A DNA stretch of 64,000 nucleotides from G963663315 sp965214205. Lineage in GTDB: Bacteria > Pseudomonadota > Gammaproteobacteria > Arenicellales > Poriferihabitantaceae. Below the pieces are notes generated by a model. That model was given only the letters and a program-made list of their open reading frames with translations, searched no databases and had not been told where the DNA came from. Below, piece by piece: positions 50,053 to 58,674 of this stretch; the first letter of the stretch is position 1, and each line of letters starts with the position of its first letter. The stretch is taken from NCBI GenBank assembly GCA_965214205.1, contig OZ243941.1, forward strand, positions 1,054,001-1,118,000. The letters are read 5' to 3'. A program made the translations under genes and the position numbers.

Positions 50053-51069
50053 ATGATCTCGATCAGAAGTTATTTGCCGGTGTGTGTGGCTGTTTTATTG
50101 ATTCTGACAGGCTGCGTTCCGGAAGAAGCCACTGTCACTCCGGTTCCGGTAAATACGCCGGAAGAGGGAGCGGCGGACACAGGAGCGGCGGACGCAGTGG
50201 AAGAGGTGAATACAGCGGAAGAGGCTGAGCCGCCCGAACCGCCCAATCCGGAGATCTTAAGAGCCCTGTCCCAATTGGCGGATATCAGGGACGAACTGAA
50301 ACAGATCAGAAATTCAGTCGAAGAACTTCAGTTCGAGTCTGGCCTTGATAAACGCCGTCGGCAGGATTTGTACCAGGATGTGGATCGGAGACTGCTTGAA
50401 ATCGAAAGAAACCAGCAGGCAATCAACTCCCGGCTCGAGACAGGGATTACAGCGGGAGGGATTCCTGAAACGGGAGCGGTCACCGTCGCGACTGACGAAG
50501 AGGAGTGGGGCATGATCAGTGACAGTCCGGTTGAGGGTGTTGCGGAAGGTTCCGAAACCCCGGTTACCAGTGTGCTTGTGGTCGAAAGCGGCAGCCTGCA
50601 GGACCCGGATGAAAGTCCGACAGATACGGCTGTCCCGGATTCAGACGGTGAACCGGCGACTGACAGTTCAGCAACGGTTTCCCTGGATGAACAGAATGCG
50701 TACGATGAAGCGCTTGGATTGTTGAAACAAAGCCGATACCAGGATTTCATTCTCGCGGCTCAACAATTCGTGACCACCTGGCCGACCAGTCAGCTTGCTG
50801 ATGATGTCTGGTACTGGATAGCGGAAGCGCACTATGTCAATCGTGAGTTCCAGAACGCCCTGAGCGGTTTCAGAACCGTAGTGGTCCGCTATCCGGATAG
50901 TCAACGAGTGCCTGAAGCGTTATTGAAAACCGGATATATCCAGTATGACATTGGCGCATACAATAAGGCGGCGGAAATATTCCGGGATATTCTTGCCCGG
51001 TTCCCGGCGCATAATGTCACGGTTTCCGCCCAGACCCGGTTACGCAGAATCGAAAATACAATTCAGTGA
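50053..51069 (+). CDS. cpoB: CpoB (YbgF)-like cell division coordinator, predicted lipoprotein
   Basis: A 338-residue protein with a C-terminal TPR domain (about 215-335: AYDEALGLLKQSRYQDFILAAQQFV and two more repeats) and a preceding coiled-coil stretch (about 75-130), the CpoB layout. CpoB links Tol action with PBP1B during septal peptidoglycan synthesis. Odd feature: the N-terminus ends with LTGC rather than an SPI cleavage site, so it may be lipidated, and a Glu/Pro/Ala-rich linker (about 24-75) and a Ser/Asp-rich middle make it longer than the E. coli protein (about 263). Confidence 0.85.
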   Translation: MISIRSYLPVCVAVLLILTGCVPEEATVTPVPVNTPEEGAADTGAADAVEEVNTAEEAEPPEPPNPEILRALSQLADIRDELKQIRNSVEELQFESGLDKRRRQDLYQDVDRRLLEIERNQQAINSRLETGITAGGIPETGAVTVATDEEEWGMISDSPVEGVAEGSETPVTSVLVVESGSLQDPDESPTDTAVPDSDGEPATDSSATVSLDEQNAYDEALGLLKQSRYQDFILAAQQFVTTWPTSQLADDVWYWIAEAHYVNREFQNALSGFRTVVVRYPDSQRVPEALLKTGYIQYDIGAYNKAAEIFRDILARFPAHNVTVSAQTRLRRIENTIQ

Positions 51070-51104
51070 AGCACGGCTGGTAAGCGTTTCTTCAGGCGCT
51101 CCGG

Positions 51105-52232
51105 TCAGACTATTTTGTCGAGCGCGAGTCCCAGATTATCGACGGTTCGTTCAATGTTGCCGAGTTTGTCGAGGCCGAACAACCCCAGCCGGAATGTTCT
51201 GAAGTCATCGGGTTCACCGCACATCAACGGTACGCCCGCTGCAATCTGTAACCCGTTGGCGGCAAACTTGCCGCCATTTTGCAGGTTTGCGTCACCGGTA
51301 TAGCTGACCACCACGCCCGGCGCCTCAAAGCCGGGCGCCGCCACACTTTTGAAGCCTTTGCCATGCAGCAGTTCACGCACTTGTCTGCCCAGTTGGAGTT
51401 GGGCATTCCTGCCATTGTCAAATCCGAATTCCCGCATTTCATTCATTGCGTCCCGCAGACCAACCAGCGCATCGGTCGGCATGGTGGCATGATAGGCATG
51501 CCCTCCATTGACATAAGCCTGCATGATCTGATGCCATTTTTTCAAGTCACAGGAAAAGCTGCTGCTGGTTGTCTGGTCGAGTTTCGCCAGCGCGTTGTCG
51601 TTCAACATGACCAGACCGGCGCAGGGCGAGGCGCTCCACCCTTTTTGCGGGGCGCTGATCAGGATATCGACGCCTGAGGCTTTCATGTCCACCCACACTG
51701 CCCCCGAGGCGATGCAATCCAGCGCAAACAATCCACCAACCTGATGAACCGCGTCGGCAACTTGCTTCAGATAATCGTCCGGGAGAATCATGCCCGCCGA
51801 TGTTTCCACATGGGGAGCGAATACCAGCGCCGGCTTTTCGGTCAGTATGGCCTCTATGACCGCGTCTATAGAAGCCGGCGCGAACGGAGACCGGGGAGCG
51901 TCGTCGATCATGGCGGCCTGCAACACGGTATGCTCTGACGGAATATTCCCCATCTCAAAAATCTGACTCCAACGGTAACTGAAGAATCCGTTGCGAATGA
52001 CCAGACAGCGCTGGCCATGAGCAAATTGTCGGGCGACCGCCTCCATGCCATAACTGCCTCCCCCCGGAATGATAATAGCGGTATCCGATTGATAGACCTC
52101 TTTTAATGTGTCCGATATGTCATTCATTGCCCTCTGGAAGCGGCCGGACATGTGATTCAACGAACGATCCGTAAACACTACGGAATATTCAAGTAATCCA
52201 TCTGGATCAAGATCAGGCAGAAGTGAAGGCAT
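51105..52232 (-). CDS. Class V PLP aminotransferase (alanine-glyoxylate/serine-pyruvate type)
   Basis: A 375-residue fold-type I PLP enzyme with PLP lysine in SAPQKGWSASPCAG (about 195), the aspartate that contacts the pyridine in FALDCIASGAVWVDM and the phosphate-binding GGGSYGMEA loop near residue 57. The family transfers amino groups from alanine, serine or 2-aminoethylphosphonate to glyoxylate or pyruvate. The MPSLLPDLDPDGLLEYSVVFTDRSLNH start is typical of the alanine-glyoxylate group, but the substrate is not certain. It lies alone between cpoB and tRNA-Arg. Confidence 0.82.
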   Translation of the reverse strand: MPSLLPDLDPDGLLEYSVVFTDRSLNHMSGRFQRAMNDISDTLKEVYQSDTAIIIPGGGSYGMEAVARQFAHGQRCLVIRNGFFSYRWSQIFEMGNIPSEHTVLQAAMIDDAPRSPFAPASIDAVIEAILTEKPALVFAPHVETSAGMILPDDYLKQVADAVHQVGGLFALDCIASGAVWVDMKASGVDILISAPQKGWSASPCAGLVMLNDNALAKLDQTTSSSFSCDLKKWHQIMQAYVNGGHAYHATMPTDALVGLRDAMNEMREFGFDNGRNAQLQLGRQVRELLHGKGFKSVAAPGFEAPGVVVSYTGDANLQNGGKFAANGLQIAAGVPLMCGEPDDFRTFRLGLFGLDKLGNIERTVDNLGLALDKIV

Positions 52233-52503
52233 ATCGATTCTCGCAGTTCGGGAAGGTACTTTATACCAGTGAGAGCGGGGTTGCCGCTATCCAAGATTTC
52301 TCATATCGCTATCAATTTTATTTATTGGCGGCGGGGGTGGATTTCGCGCAGTTGTCGGGTTCTTTGTTCAAACATGCCGCCAATATAGCATTGAAGTTCA
52401 TTCGTCGCATAGCGGTGGCTCCGTGCGATGAAAAATTTATTGGATATCTATTGTATTTGACCTTTAAATTCATTAGGGTGCACACTGATATTCAGTTTCA
52501 TTT

Positions 52504-52580
52504 GCGCCCGTAGCTCAGTTGGATAGAGTACCTGGCTACGAACCAGGCGGTCGGGAGTTCGAATCTCTCCGGGCGCGCCA
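52504..52580 (+). tRNA. tRNA-Arg(ACG)
   Basis: A 77-base cloverleaf with encoded CCA; acceptor stem GCGCCCG/CGGGCGC and anticodon loop CTACGAA (ACG, normally edited to inosine at the wobble position). It stands alone; no integrase or repeated tRNA fragment is nearby. A TTGTAT/TAGGGT promoter-like pair 17 bases apart lies upstream, and 52233-52503 otherwise contains nothing I can assign. Confidence 0.96.
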
Positions 52581-52807
52581 TTTTTCAAACTTGTTGTGAA
52601 AAATGAGACATTCACCTTGCTATGCGGGCGCCACGCAAATCATCGCCACGATGGCGCAAGATCCGGATACGTCGAGCGTCTGCTCACTGTTCGCCAACAG
52701 GTATTTGTAGCCCTGGTTGAAAAGCTGATGTTTGATTTCATGTTATCCTGCTTTAGAATAAGCTATTGGGTTATAGTGTAGAGACAGGGTAAAACCGGGA
52801 TATAAAA

Positions 52808-53146
52808 ATGAAACTGATCACCGCAATTATCAAGCCATTCAAGCTCGATGAAGTCCGGGATGCCCTGTCCGAGGTCGGTGTGCAAGGCATGACCGTGACA
52901 GAACTCAAAGGGTTCGGAAGACAGAAAGGGCATACCGAACTATACCGGGGAGCCGAATATATTGTGGATTTTGTGCCGAAAGTGAAGCTGGAAGTGGCGG
53001 TCGAGGATTCGATAGAGGACAAGGTGGTTGAGGCTATTGTCGGTGCCGCGCAAACCGGAAAACTCGGAGACGGCAAGATTTTTGTCTATGATCTGGACAA
53101 GGCGGTCCGGATTCGCACCGGAGAACTGAACGGAGATGCGCTGTAG
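52808..53146 (+). CDS. glnB: Nitrogen regulatory protein P-II
   Basis: A 112-residue PII signal protein. The T-loop sequence GRQKGHTELYRGAEYIVDF carries the uridylylation Tyr51; the B-loop and C-terminal motifs (TGKLGDGKIFV, RIRTGE) are intact. PII senses ATP/ADP and 2-oxoglutarate and controls GlnE, NtrB and other targets. No amtB follows, which favours GlnB over GlnK. The 227 bases from the tRNA hold only a weak TATAGT box at 52772-52777. Confidence 0.96.
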   Translation: MKLITAIIKPFKLDEVRDALSEVGVQGMTVTELKGFGRQKGHTELYRGAEYIVDFVPKVKLEVAVEDSIEDKVVEAIVGAAQTGKLGDGKIFVYDLDKAVRIRTGELNGDAL

Positions 53147-53161
53147 GCAGGGCGCCCGGGT

Positions 53162-54376
53162 TCAGATCACCGCTTTTTCGAGGAACGGTTGATTGTCCAG
53201 CGCTCGCTGATAGCCTAATGCAGACAGGTCAAGCTCCCTGTATTCACCGTAGGTGATCACCTCAGAGGCCCCACGCCCCATTGCCGGGGATTGTTGGAGG
53301 CCATGACCGGAGAAGCCATTGACGAAGATGAAATTATCCACTTCCGGGTGTGGCCCGATGATGGCGTTCTGATCCAGTGTATTGAAGGCATAGTGCCCGA
53401 CCCAGGAATTGAGTACCTTGATTGATTCGAATGCGGGAATACGGGCGGCGAGGGCGGGCCAGAGCTTTTCTTCCCATATTGAATGATCCATTTCAAAATC
53501 ATCGAACGCGACTGCCGGGTCTTCGTCTGGAGGGCAGCCGCACATGTAATAGCGGCCGTCTGTCCTGACGTGTACCCCGGACGGATCCACGGTCAGCGGC
53601 AGATCGCGCGGTAAAGGGGTTTGCGCATCGAAGATAAAGGTATATCGGCGCCTGGGCTCAACCGGCAAATCAATGTCCGCCATTTTCGCGGTGGCCCCGG
53701 CGCGCGGCCCGGAGGCATTCACGGTTGCGCCCGCGCCGATCACCTCGCCTGATTTCAGGGTGACGCTTTCAATCCGGTTGCCATTGCGGGTAATGCCGAC
53801 TACCTCGTTGGTAATGTATTCAACCCCGTTTTGACGCGCCTTGCGGCGCCACCAGTCAAACATGGCGCTGCCATCGAAATAGCCCTCGTCCTTGAGGTTA
53901 TGGCTACCGAGGATAATGTCATCCAGATTATAGAATGGGTACGCTTGCGCGATCTGGTCGCGGGACATGATTTTTGTTCCGGCTCCACAGGCTGCCTGCA
54001 AAGCCTGGTTCTCGCGTAGAATCTGCGCCGATTTCTCGTTGTTAGCCAGCAACAGATAGCCGAAACTCTGCAATCTGATTTTCGGAATTTCCGGGTCGCC
54101 GCCGAGATTTTCCCGGAAGGACTTCAGGAACCGGACTCCGAACTGCGCAATCCGGATATTGATCTCGTTCGAGAACTGCTGGCGAATGCAACTGTTGGTG
54201 TGTGAAGTCGAGCACCATTGATAGGTCGGATCCTTTTCCACGACCAGGACTCTGCCGTTGAAATCCCGGTTTGCTGACAGAAACCAGGCCACCGACGAAC
54301 CGATCACGGCGCCCCCGATGATCACGACATCATAGGTCTTATGTTGTGGAGTTGCAGACAGGGGTCTCAGTTTCAT
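53162..54376 (-). CDS. FAD-dependent oxidoreductase of the DAO (sarcosine dehydrogenase-like) family
   Basis: A 404-residue flavoprotein. The dinucleotide motif near the N-terminus is VVIIGGAVIGSSVAW (a GGxxxG variant), followed by VVEKD, and the FAD motif near the C-terminus is FVNGFSGHGLQQSPAMGRGASE. The CSTSHTNSCIRQQFSNEINI segment resembles sarcosine/dimethylglycine oxidases that bind FAD covalently, although the exact linkage residue is not clear. Substrates are probably N-methylated amino acids or another secondary amine. It is divergent from the homocysteine methyltransferase fusion, and the two may act in related one-carbon metabolism. Confidence 0.8.
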   Translation of the reverse strand: MKLRPLSATPQHKTYDVVIIGGAVIGSSVAWFLSANRDFNGRVLVVEKDPTYQWCSTSHTNSCIRQQFSNEINIRIAQFGVRFLKSFRENLGGDPEIPKIRLQSFGYLLLANNEKSAQILRENQALQAACGAGTKIMSRDQIAQAYPFYNLDDIILGSHNLKDEGYFDGSAMFDWWRRKARQNGVEYITNEVVGITRNGNRIESVTLKSGEVIGAGATVNASGPRAGATAKMADIDLPVEPRRRYTFIFDAQTPLPRDLPLTVDPSGVHVRTDGRYYMCGCPPDEDPAVAFDDFEMDHSIWEEKLWPALAARIPAFESIKVLNSWVGHYAFNTLDQNAIIGPHPEVDNFIFVNGFSGHGLQQSPAMGRGASEVITYGEYRELDLSALGYQRALDNQPFLEKAVI

Positions 54377-54456
54377 CGGGTCGAATCCGGGTCAGGATAA
54401 TGAATGATACCGTATCCTGCCGGTCAAAGGCGGGTGGCCGGAGCCGATGACGGTTA

Positions 54457-54484
54457 CGGACAGGCACAGAGACCTGCCCCTACG
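54457..54484. repeat. Possible dispersed short imperfect palindrome
   Basis: The stretch at 54457-54484 contains CAGG-CACAGAGA-CCTG flanked by further imperfect matches. Its wording resembles short intergenic palindromes that recur in other bacterial genomes, but I recall it only loosely and there is one copy in this window. It lies between the divergent FAD oxidoreductase and methyltransferase genes. Confidence 0.3.
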
Positions 54485-54550
54485 ATGGCAGTTTGGGGTA
54501 GAATCGGAACCCGCGCCTGTTTTCGTCCCTGACTGCAACCCGGACTCAAC

Positions 54551-56302
54551 ATGATGAAAAACCCTGCGGGATATTCCCATATCAAGAATCTGATCCAGAA
54601 TGATGAGTGTGTCATACTGGATGGCGCCATTGCCACAGAGTTGCAGCGCTCCAACATCCGGGGATGGGGGCTAAAGGAGGATATTCATTGGGGGTTTGAC
54701 GCGCTGCATGTGGCGCCGCAAACGGTTCTCGACCTGCACAGGCAGTATCTGGATGCCGGAGCGCACATACTGACCACCGATACCTACACGATTCTGGAGG
54801 CGCCTTCCTATTCCGCGGATTACGATATCCATGTTCCGAACCCGATTCACTGGATGGATCTGGCCCGCGCCGCAATCGAATTGCCGAGGCAGGCAATCGC
54901 TGAACGCAAGCGGGAAGATGACGCGGTGGTCGCGTTCAGCATTGGCGGGGAGATCGAAGATAGCGAGCAGAAGGACACTATGGAATTCCTGCTGCGGATA
55001 TTTCAGGATTGCCCGCCGGACATCATTCTGTTTGAAACCCTGTCCCTGATTGAGGACAACCTGACCTTCGAGGCCATCCAGTCGTTGATTGACGCCGGTT
55101 TTCCGGTCTGGGTTTCATTCAGGCGATGCCGCAAGGGAGTCTGCGGCATACACGGGCAGCTTTGGGGAGGACCTGAAGGCGACCGCTTTGGCCGTCTAGC
55201 CCAGACCTTTGAAAAAATGGGGGTCGAGGCGTTGCTAATCAACTGCCTGCCGATCAACCGGGTGGATGGAACCTTGTCGTGGTTACGGGATTTTACGACG
55301 CTGCCCCTGGGAGTTTACCCCAATGTTGGCAGATTCGAAGATTCCGGCTGGAAATTTGACCAGTCAATGAGCCCGGATGATTTTGCTGGCAAGGCCCTGA
55401 GGTGGAGGGCAGAGGGAGCGCAGATCATTGGCGGTTGCTGCGGTGTCGGACCATCCGACATAGCCGCTGTTGGGGAAGCGGTGAGGGGAGTGCCGCATGG
55501 ACACGAGCGTAGAAAGCTCCGGGAAGAAGAACCGGTCGCTTCGGGCATGCCTGAACTACCGGACGGGTTTGGCTGGCTGGATGCGTCCGGCCGGGAATTA
55601 TACCCACTGCCCTTGCCGGAGATTGTGGTGGACACCGGGGTATTCGTGCCCACCCAGGGCAGTTACCTGATCTGGAAATACCTGTTCAACAATGGCACGG
55701 GCGCTGGCAGGAGCTGTCTCGATATTGGCTGCGGCGTCGGTATACTGGCCATCCAACTGGCGCTCAATGGGGCGCGAAAGGTGACCGCTTTCGATATTCT
55801 GCCTGCGGCGGTGAACAACACATTGACCAACGCCTTTCGCAACGGTGTTGCCGACCGGATGACCGGAATCGCCGCGGATCTGTATTCCTTTCTGCCAGAG
55901 GAAAAGTTTGACGTGATCGTGGCCAGCCTTTACCAGATGCCGACCAACCCGAAAGGACAAAGCCGAGGGCATCGCGACATTGACTATTGGGGGCGAAACC
56001 TGCTCGATCATTTCATCAAGAACCTGAATAACTACCTGAATCCCGATGGCACGGCTTATCTGATGCAGGTTTCAATGCTCGGAGCCAAACGGACCCGGGA
56101 TCTGCTACAGAAAAATGGCTACAAATTCCGGGTCGTCGATTTCAATCTGTACCAGTTTAACCCGGTGTTCAGCGACAACCTGGGACAGATTTACGCGGTG
56201 GAAAATCTGTCCGACGCCTACCACTTCAAGTACTCTGAAAACGAGCACACGATGGTCATGTACCTTCTGGAAATCACTCGCAACCATCAGCCGGCGGAAT
56301 AG
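54551..56302 (+). CDS. Homocysteine S-methyltransferase fused to a class I SAM methyltransferase
   Basis: A 583-residue two-domain protein. The N-terminal domain (about 1-305) is a complete homocysteine S-methyltransferase barrel: DGAIATELQRSNI at about 23, and all zinc cysteines, C232 (LINC) and C296-C297 (GGCCG). After a polar linker, the C-terminal domain (about 345-575) is a Rossmann methyltransferase: SAM motif LDIGCGVGILAI (from 390), acidic FDILP, and YQMPTNP resembling the N-P-P-F/Y catalytic motif of PrmC-like enzymes. The fusion suggests methyl transfer in two linked steps, for example a methylated compound feeding homocysteine, but neither substrate is known. Two ATGs at 54551 and 54554 are possible. 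Confidence 0.82.
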   Translation: MMKNPAGYSHIKNLIQNDECVILDGAIATELQRSNIRGWGLKEDIHWGFDALHVAPQTVLDLHRQYLDAGAHILTTDTYTILEAPSYSADYDIHVPNPIHWMDLARAAIELPRQAIAERKREDDAVVAFSIGGEIEDSEQKDTMEFLLRIFQDCPPDIILFETLSLIEDNLTFEAIQSLIDAGFPVWVSFRRCRKGVCGIHGQLWGGPEGDRFGRLAQTFEKMGVEALLINCLPINRVDGTLSWLRDFTTLPLGVYPNVGRFEDSGWKFDQSMSPDDFAGKALRWRAEGAQIIGGCCGVGPSDIAAVGEAVRGVPHGHERRKLREEEPVASGMPELPDGFGWLDASGRELYPLPLPEIVVDTGVFVPTQGSYLIWKYLFNNGTGAGRSCLDIGCGVGILAIQLALNGARKVTAFDILPAAVNNTLTNAFRNGVADRMTGIAADLYSFLPEEKFDVIVASLYQMPTNPKGQSRGHRDIDYWGRNLLDHFIKNLNNYLNPDGTAYLMQVSMLGAKRTRDLLQKNGYKFRVVDFNLYQFNPVFSDNLGQIYAVENLSDAYHFKYSENEHTMVMYLLEITRNHQPAE

Positions 56303-57069
56303 CCGCCATCCACCATGTAAATGCTTCCGGTGCAGTAGGAGGCGGCGTCTGAAGCCAGAAACACCGCAAGCCCGGCAATATCATCGGCCTGTCCGGTTCT
56401 GCCGAGGGGAATCTGGTCGATAAAGCGTTGCAGAATGGCGTCATCACTCCAAAGCGCTTCGCTGAATCGGGTCTTTACCAATCCCGGACAGATCGCATTC
56501 ACGCGGATATTGTCTTTCCCCCAGTCCTGGGCCATAGCTTTGGTCAGATTGTTGATTGCGGCCTTGCTGACACTGTAAACGCCAATAAACCGTTCAGGCG
56601 TGATACCGCCGATCGAACTGATGTTGATGATGGCCCCGCCTCCGCGCTCTCTCATGACAGGCTGGACCTGTTTGCAAAGCTCGAATGGCCCTTTGAGGTT
56701 GACATCGATAATCTTGTTGAATGCGCGTTCATCCGTTTCATGAATCGGGCCGAACACCGGATTGGCGGCGGCATTGTTGACCACGATATCAATTCCTCCG
56801 CAGCTCTTTACAGTGGTCTCCACCAGCCGGGTTATGTCCTCGGGATTCCCGATATTGGCGGCGACCGCAGAGGCATCCAGTCCATCGGCCTGAAACGCGG
56901 CCGCAACCTGATCCACCGCCGCCTGGTTGCGGCTGCTGATCACGACCCTTGCGCCAAATTCAGCCAGCCCGCGGGCGATGGCTTCACCGATACCTTTGCT
57001 GGCTCCGGTAACCAGCGCGATTTTTCCGTCCAGCCGGAACAGTGGTTTGATCCGGTTCTGTGATGACAT
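56287..57069 (-). CDS. Short-chain dehydrogenase/reductase (SDR)
   Basis: A 260-residue classical SDR from the ATG at 57069 (an upstream ATG at 57093 adds eight residues without a ribosome-binding site). Cofactor loop VTGASKGIGEAIA, NNAA motif (VVNNAAANP), catalytic ISSIGG serine and YSVSKAA (Tyr-x3-Lys), and PGLVKTRF follow. The basic residue after the Rossmann loop (SSRNQ) favours NADPH or NADP. Substrate unknown. It converges with the homocysteine methyltransferase fusion, overlapping its 3' end by 16 bases. Confidence 0.85.
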   Translation of the reverse strand: MSSQNRIKPLFRLDGKIALVTGASKGIGEAIARGLAEFGARVVISSRNQAAVDQVAAAFQADGLDASAVAANIGNPEDITRLVETTVKSCGGIDIVVNNAAANPVFGPIHETDERAFNKIIDVNLKGPFELCKQVQPVMRERGGGAIINISSIGGITPERFIGVYSVSKAAINNLTKAMAQDWGKDNIRVNAICPGLVKTRFSEALWSDDAILQRFIDQIPLGRTGQADDIAGLAVFLASDAASYCTGSIYMVDGGYSAG

Positions 57070-57143
57070 GATGAATGATCCGTTGTTACCCATTACTGGA
57101 TGTCAGGGAATGACGAAAGGAAACGCAGCCTGGCGACTTTATG

Positions 57144-57614
57144 TTACTGTCCGGACAATGCCTGTAATACCTTGTCAGGGTGGGCCGCGGCTTTCGGCAC
57201 CCTGCGCCAGTGTTTCTTCACGATCCCGTCGGGGCCAATCCAGACGGTGGAGCGGATAATGCCGGTCACTTTTTTCCCGTACATCATTTTTTCGCCGTAG
57301 GCCTGATACTCGGTCATCATGGATTTGTCCGGGTCGCTGAGCAAGGTCAGCGGAAGCTGGTATTTCTCGATGAATTTTGTGTGCGACTCCGCGTCGTCCG
57401 GAGAGACGCCAAGCGTCGCTGCTCCGGTTTTTTCGATTTCCGACCAGATGTCGCGAAATCCACACGCTTCCTTCGTGCATCCCGGGGTATCGTCTTTCGG
57501 ATAAAAGTAAACGATGACATCCCGGCCCCTGAAGTCCTTCAGGGAGACCGGCCGGTTATCCTGGTCGGTGAGCGTAAAATCAGGGGCGGGCATGCCTTCT
57601 TCAATTGCCATCAA
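57144..57614 (-). CDS. bcp: Thioredoxin-dependent thiol peroxidase Bcp
   Basis: A 156-residue peroxiredoxin of the BCP/PrxQ type: peroxidatic C46 in the motif YPKDDTPGCTKEACGFRD and resolving C51 five residues later, the usual atypical 2-Cys spacing. It reduces peroxides with thioredoxin in the cytoplasm. ATGs at 57614 and 57611 are both plausible. Divergent from accA, 97 bases away. Confidence 0.94.
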   Translation of the reverse strand: MMAIEEGMPAPDFTLTDQDNRPVSLKDFRGRDVIVYFYPKDDTPGCTKEACGFRDIWSEIEKTGAATLGVSPDDAESHTKFIEKYQLPLTLLSDPDKSMMTEYQAYGEKMMYGKKVTGIIRSTVWIGPDGIVKKHWRRVPKAAAHPDKVLQALSGQ

Positions 57615-57711
57615 TCAGCCTCGTGGTGCAGAATTGGAAGCGGGAAGTATACCCGGTCCGGAAATAGTTTAAAATTGATAAATCAACGGTAAAACATCAT
57701 GGAACCTGAAA

Positions 57712-58674
57712 ATGAGCCTGGAGTATCTCGAATTTGAAAAGCCTGTCGCCGAGTTGCAGGAGAAAATCTCGGAACTCAAACGCGTCAGCGCCGAGGGTGG
57801 GCTGAATCTTGATGAGGAGATCAGGAGTCTCGAGGCCCGAAGCACACAGCTTACCCGCGACATTTTTTCCAAACTGAGCGCTTGGCAGATCACCCAGCTC
57901 GCCCGGCATCCGTTACGCCCCTATACGCTTGATTACGTCAAACTCATGGTCAAGGATTTTCAGGAGTTGCATGGCGACCGGATGTATGCGGATGATCCTT
58001 CGATTATCTGCGGCCTGGGTTTGATCGACGGACACCGGGTGGCCATTATCGGCCATCAGAAAGGCAGGGATACCCGTGAACGAACTCGGCGGAATTTTGG
58101 CATGCCGCGCCCGGAAGGTTATCGAAAGGCCCAGCGCGTCATGAGGCTGGCGGAACGATTCGGGTTGCCGGTGGTTACATTGATCGATACTCCGGGCGCT
58201 TATCCTGGAATCGGCGCAGAGGAAAGAGGGCAGAGCGAGGCGATTGCCCGATCAATCGAAGTGATGGTCAGCCTGGATACGCCGATCATTTCAATTGTGA
58301 TCGGCGAAGGCGGGTCCGGCGGCGCCCTGGCGATCGGCGTATGCGACAAACTGATCATGCTGCAGTATTCAACCTATTCGGTGATTTCCCCGGAGGGTTG
58401 CGCCTCCATACTCTGGAAGAGCGCCGAAAAAGCGGCGGATGCCGCTGAAGCGATGGGTGTCACCACGACGGAGCTCTCGAAATTCGGCCTGGTTGATGAG
58501 GTTATCGCTGAACCCCTGGGCGGGGCCCACAGGAATTACCGGGAGATCGCGGACAATCTGAAGTTGAGTCTTGTGGCGTCGCTGGAAAGTTTTACCGACC
58601 TGGAAACATCGGCGGTACGGACGCTGCGCCATGATCGGTTGATGGGTTTTGGAAGATTCGCAATCAAGGAATAA
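57712..58674 (+). CDS. accA: Acetyl-CoA carboxylase carboxyltransferase subunit alpha
   Basis: A 320-residue carboxyltransferase of the crotonase superfamily. Characteristic stretches are LEFEKPVAELQEKI at the start, GHQKGRDTRER, RPEGYRKAQRVM, LIDTPGAYPGIGAEERGQSEAIA and GEGGSGGALAIGV (acetyl-CoA oxyanion hole). It works with AccD to make malonyl-CoA, the first step of fatty acid synthesis. Length matches the family. tilS starts within its 3' end. Confidence 0.96.
   Translation: MSLEYLEFEKPVAELQEKISELKRVSAEGGLNLDEEIRSLEARSTQLTRDIFSKLSAWQITQLARHPLRPYTLDYVKLMVKDFQELHGDRMYADDPSIICGLGLIDGHRVAIIGHQKGRDTRERTRRNFGMPRPEGYRKAQRVMRLAERFGLPVVTLIDTPGAYPGIGAEERGQSEAIARSIEVMVSLDTPIISIVIGEGGSGGALAIGVCDKLIMLQYSTYSVISPEGCASILWKSAEKAADAAEAMGVTTTELSKFGLVDEVIAEPLGGAHRNYREIADNLKLSLVASLESFTDLETSAVRTLRHDRLMGFGRFAIKE

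Noticed and set aside
52223..52513. A 96-codon open frame running into tRNA-Arg
   Set aside because: It overlaps the tRNA, has no family resemblance and no ribosome-binding site; treated as chance.
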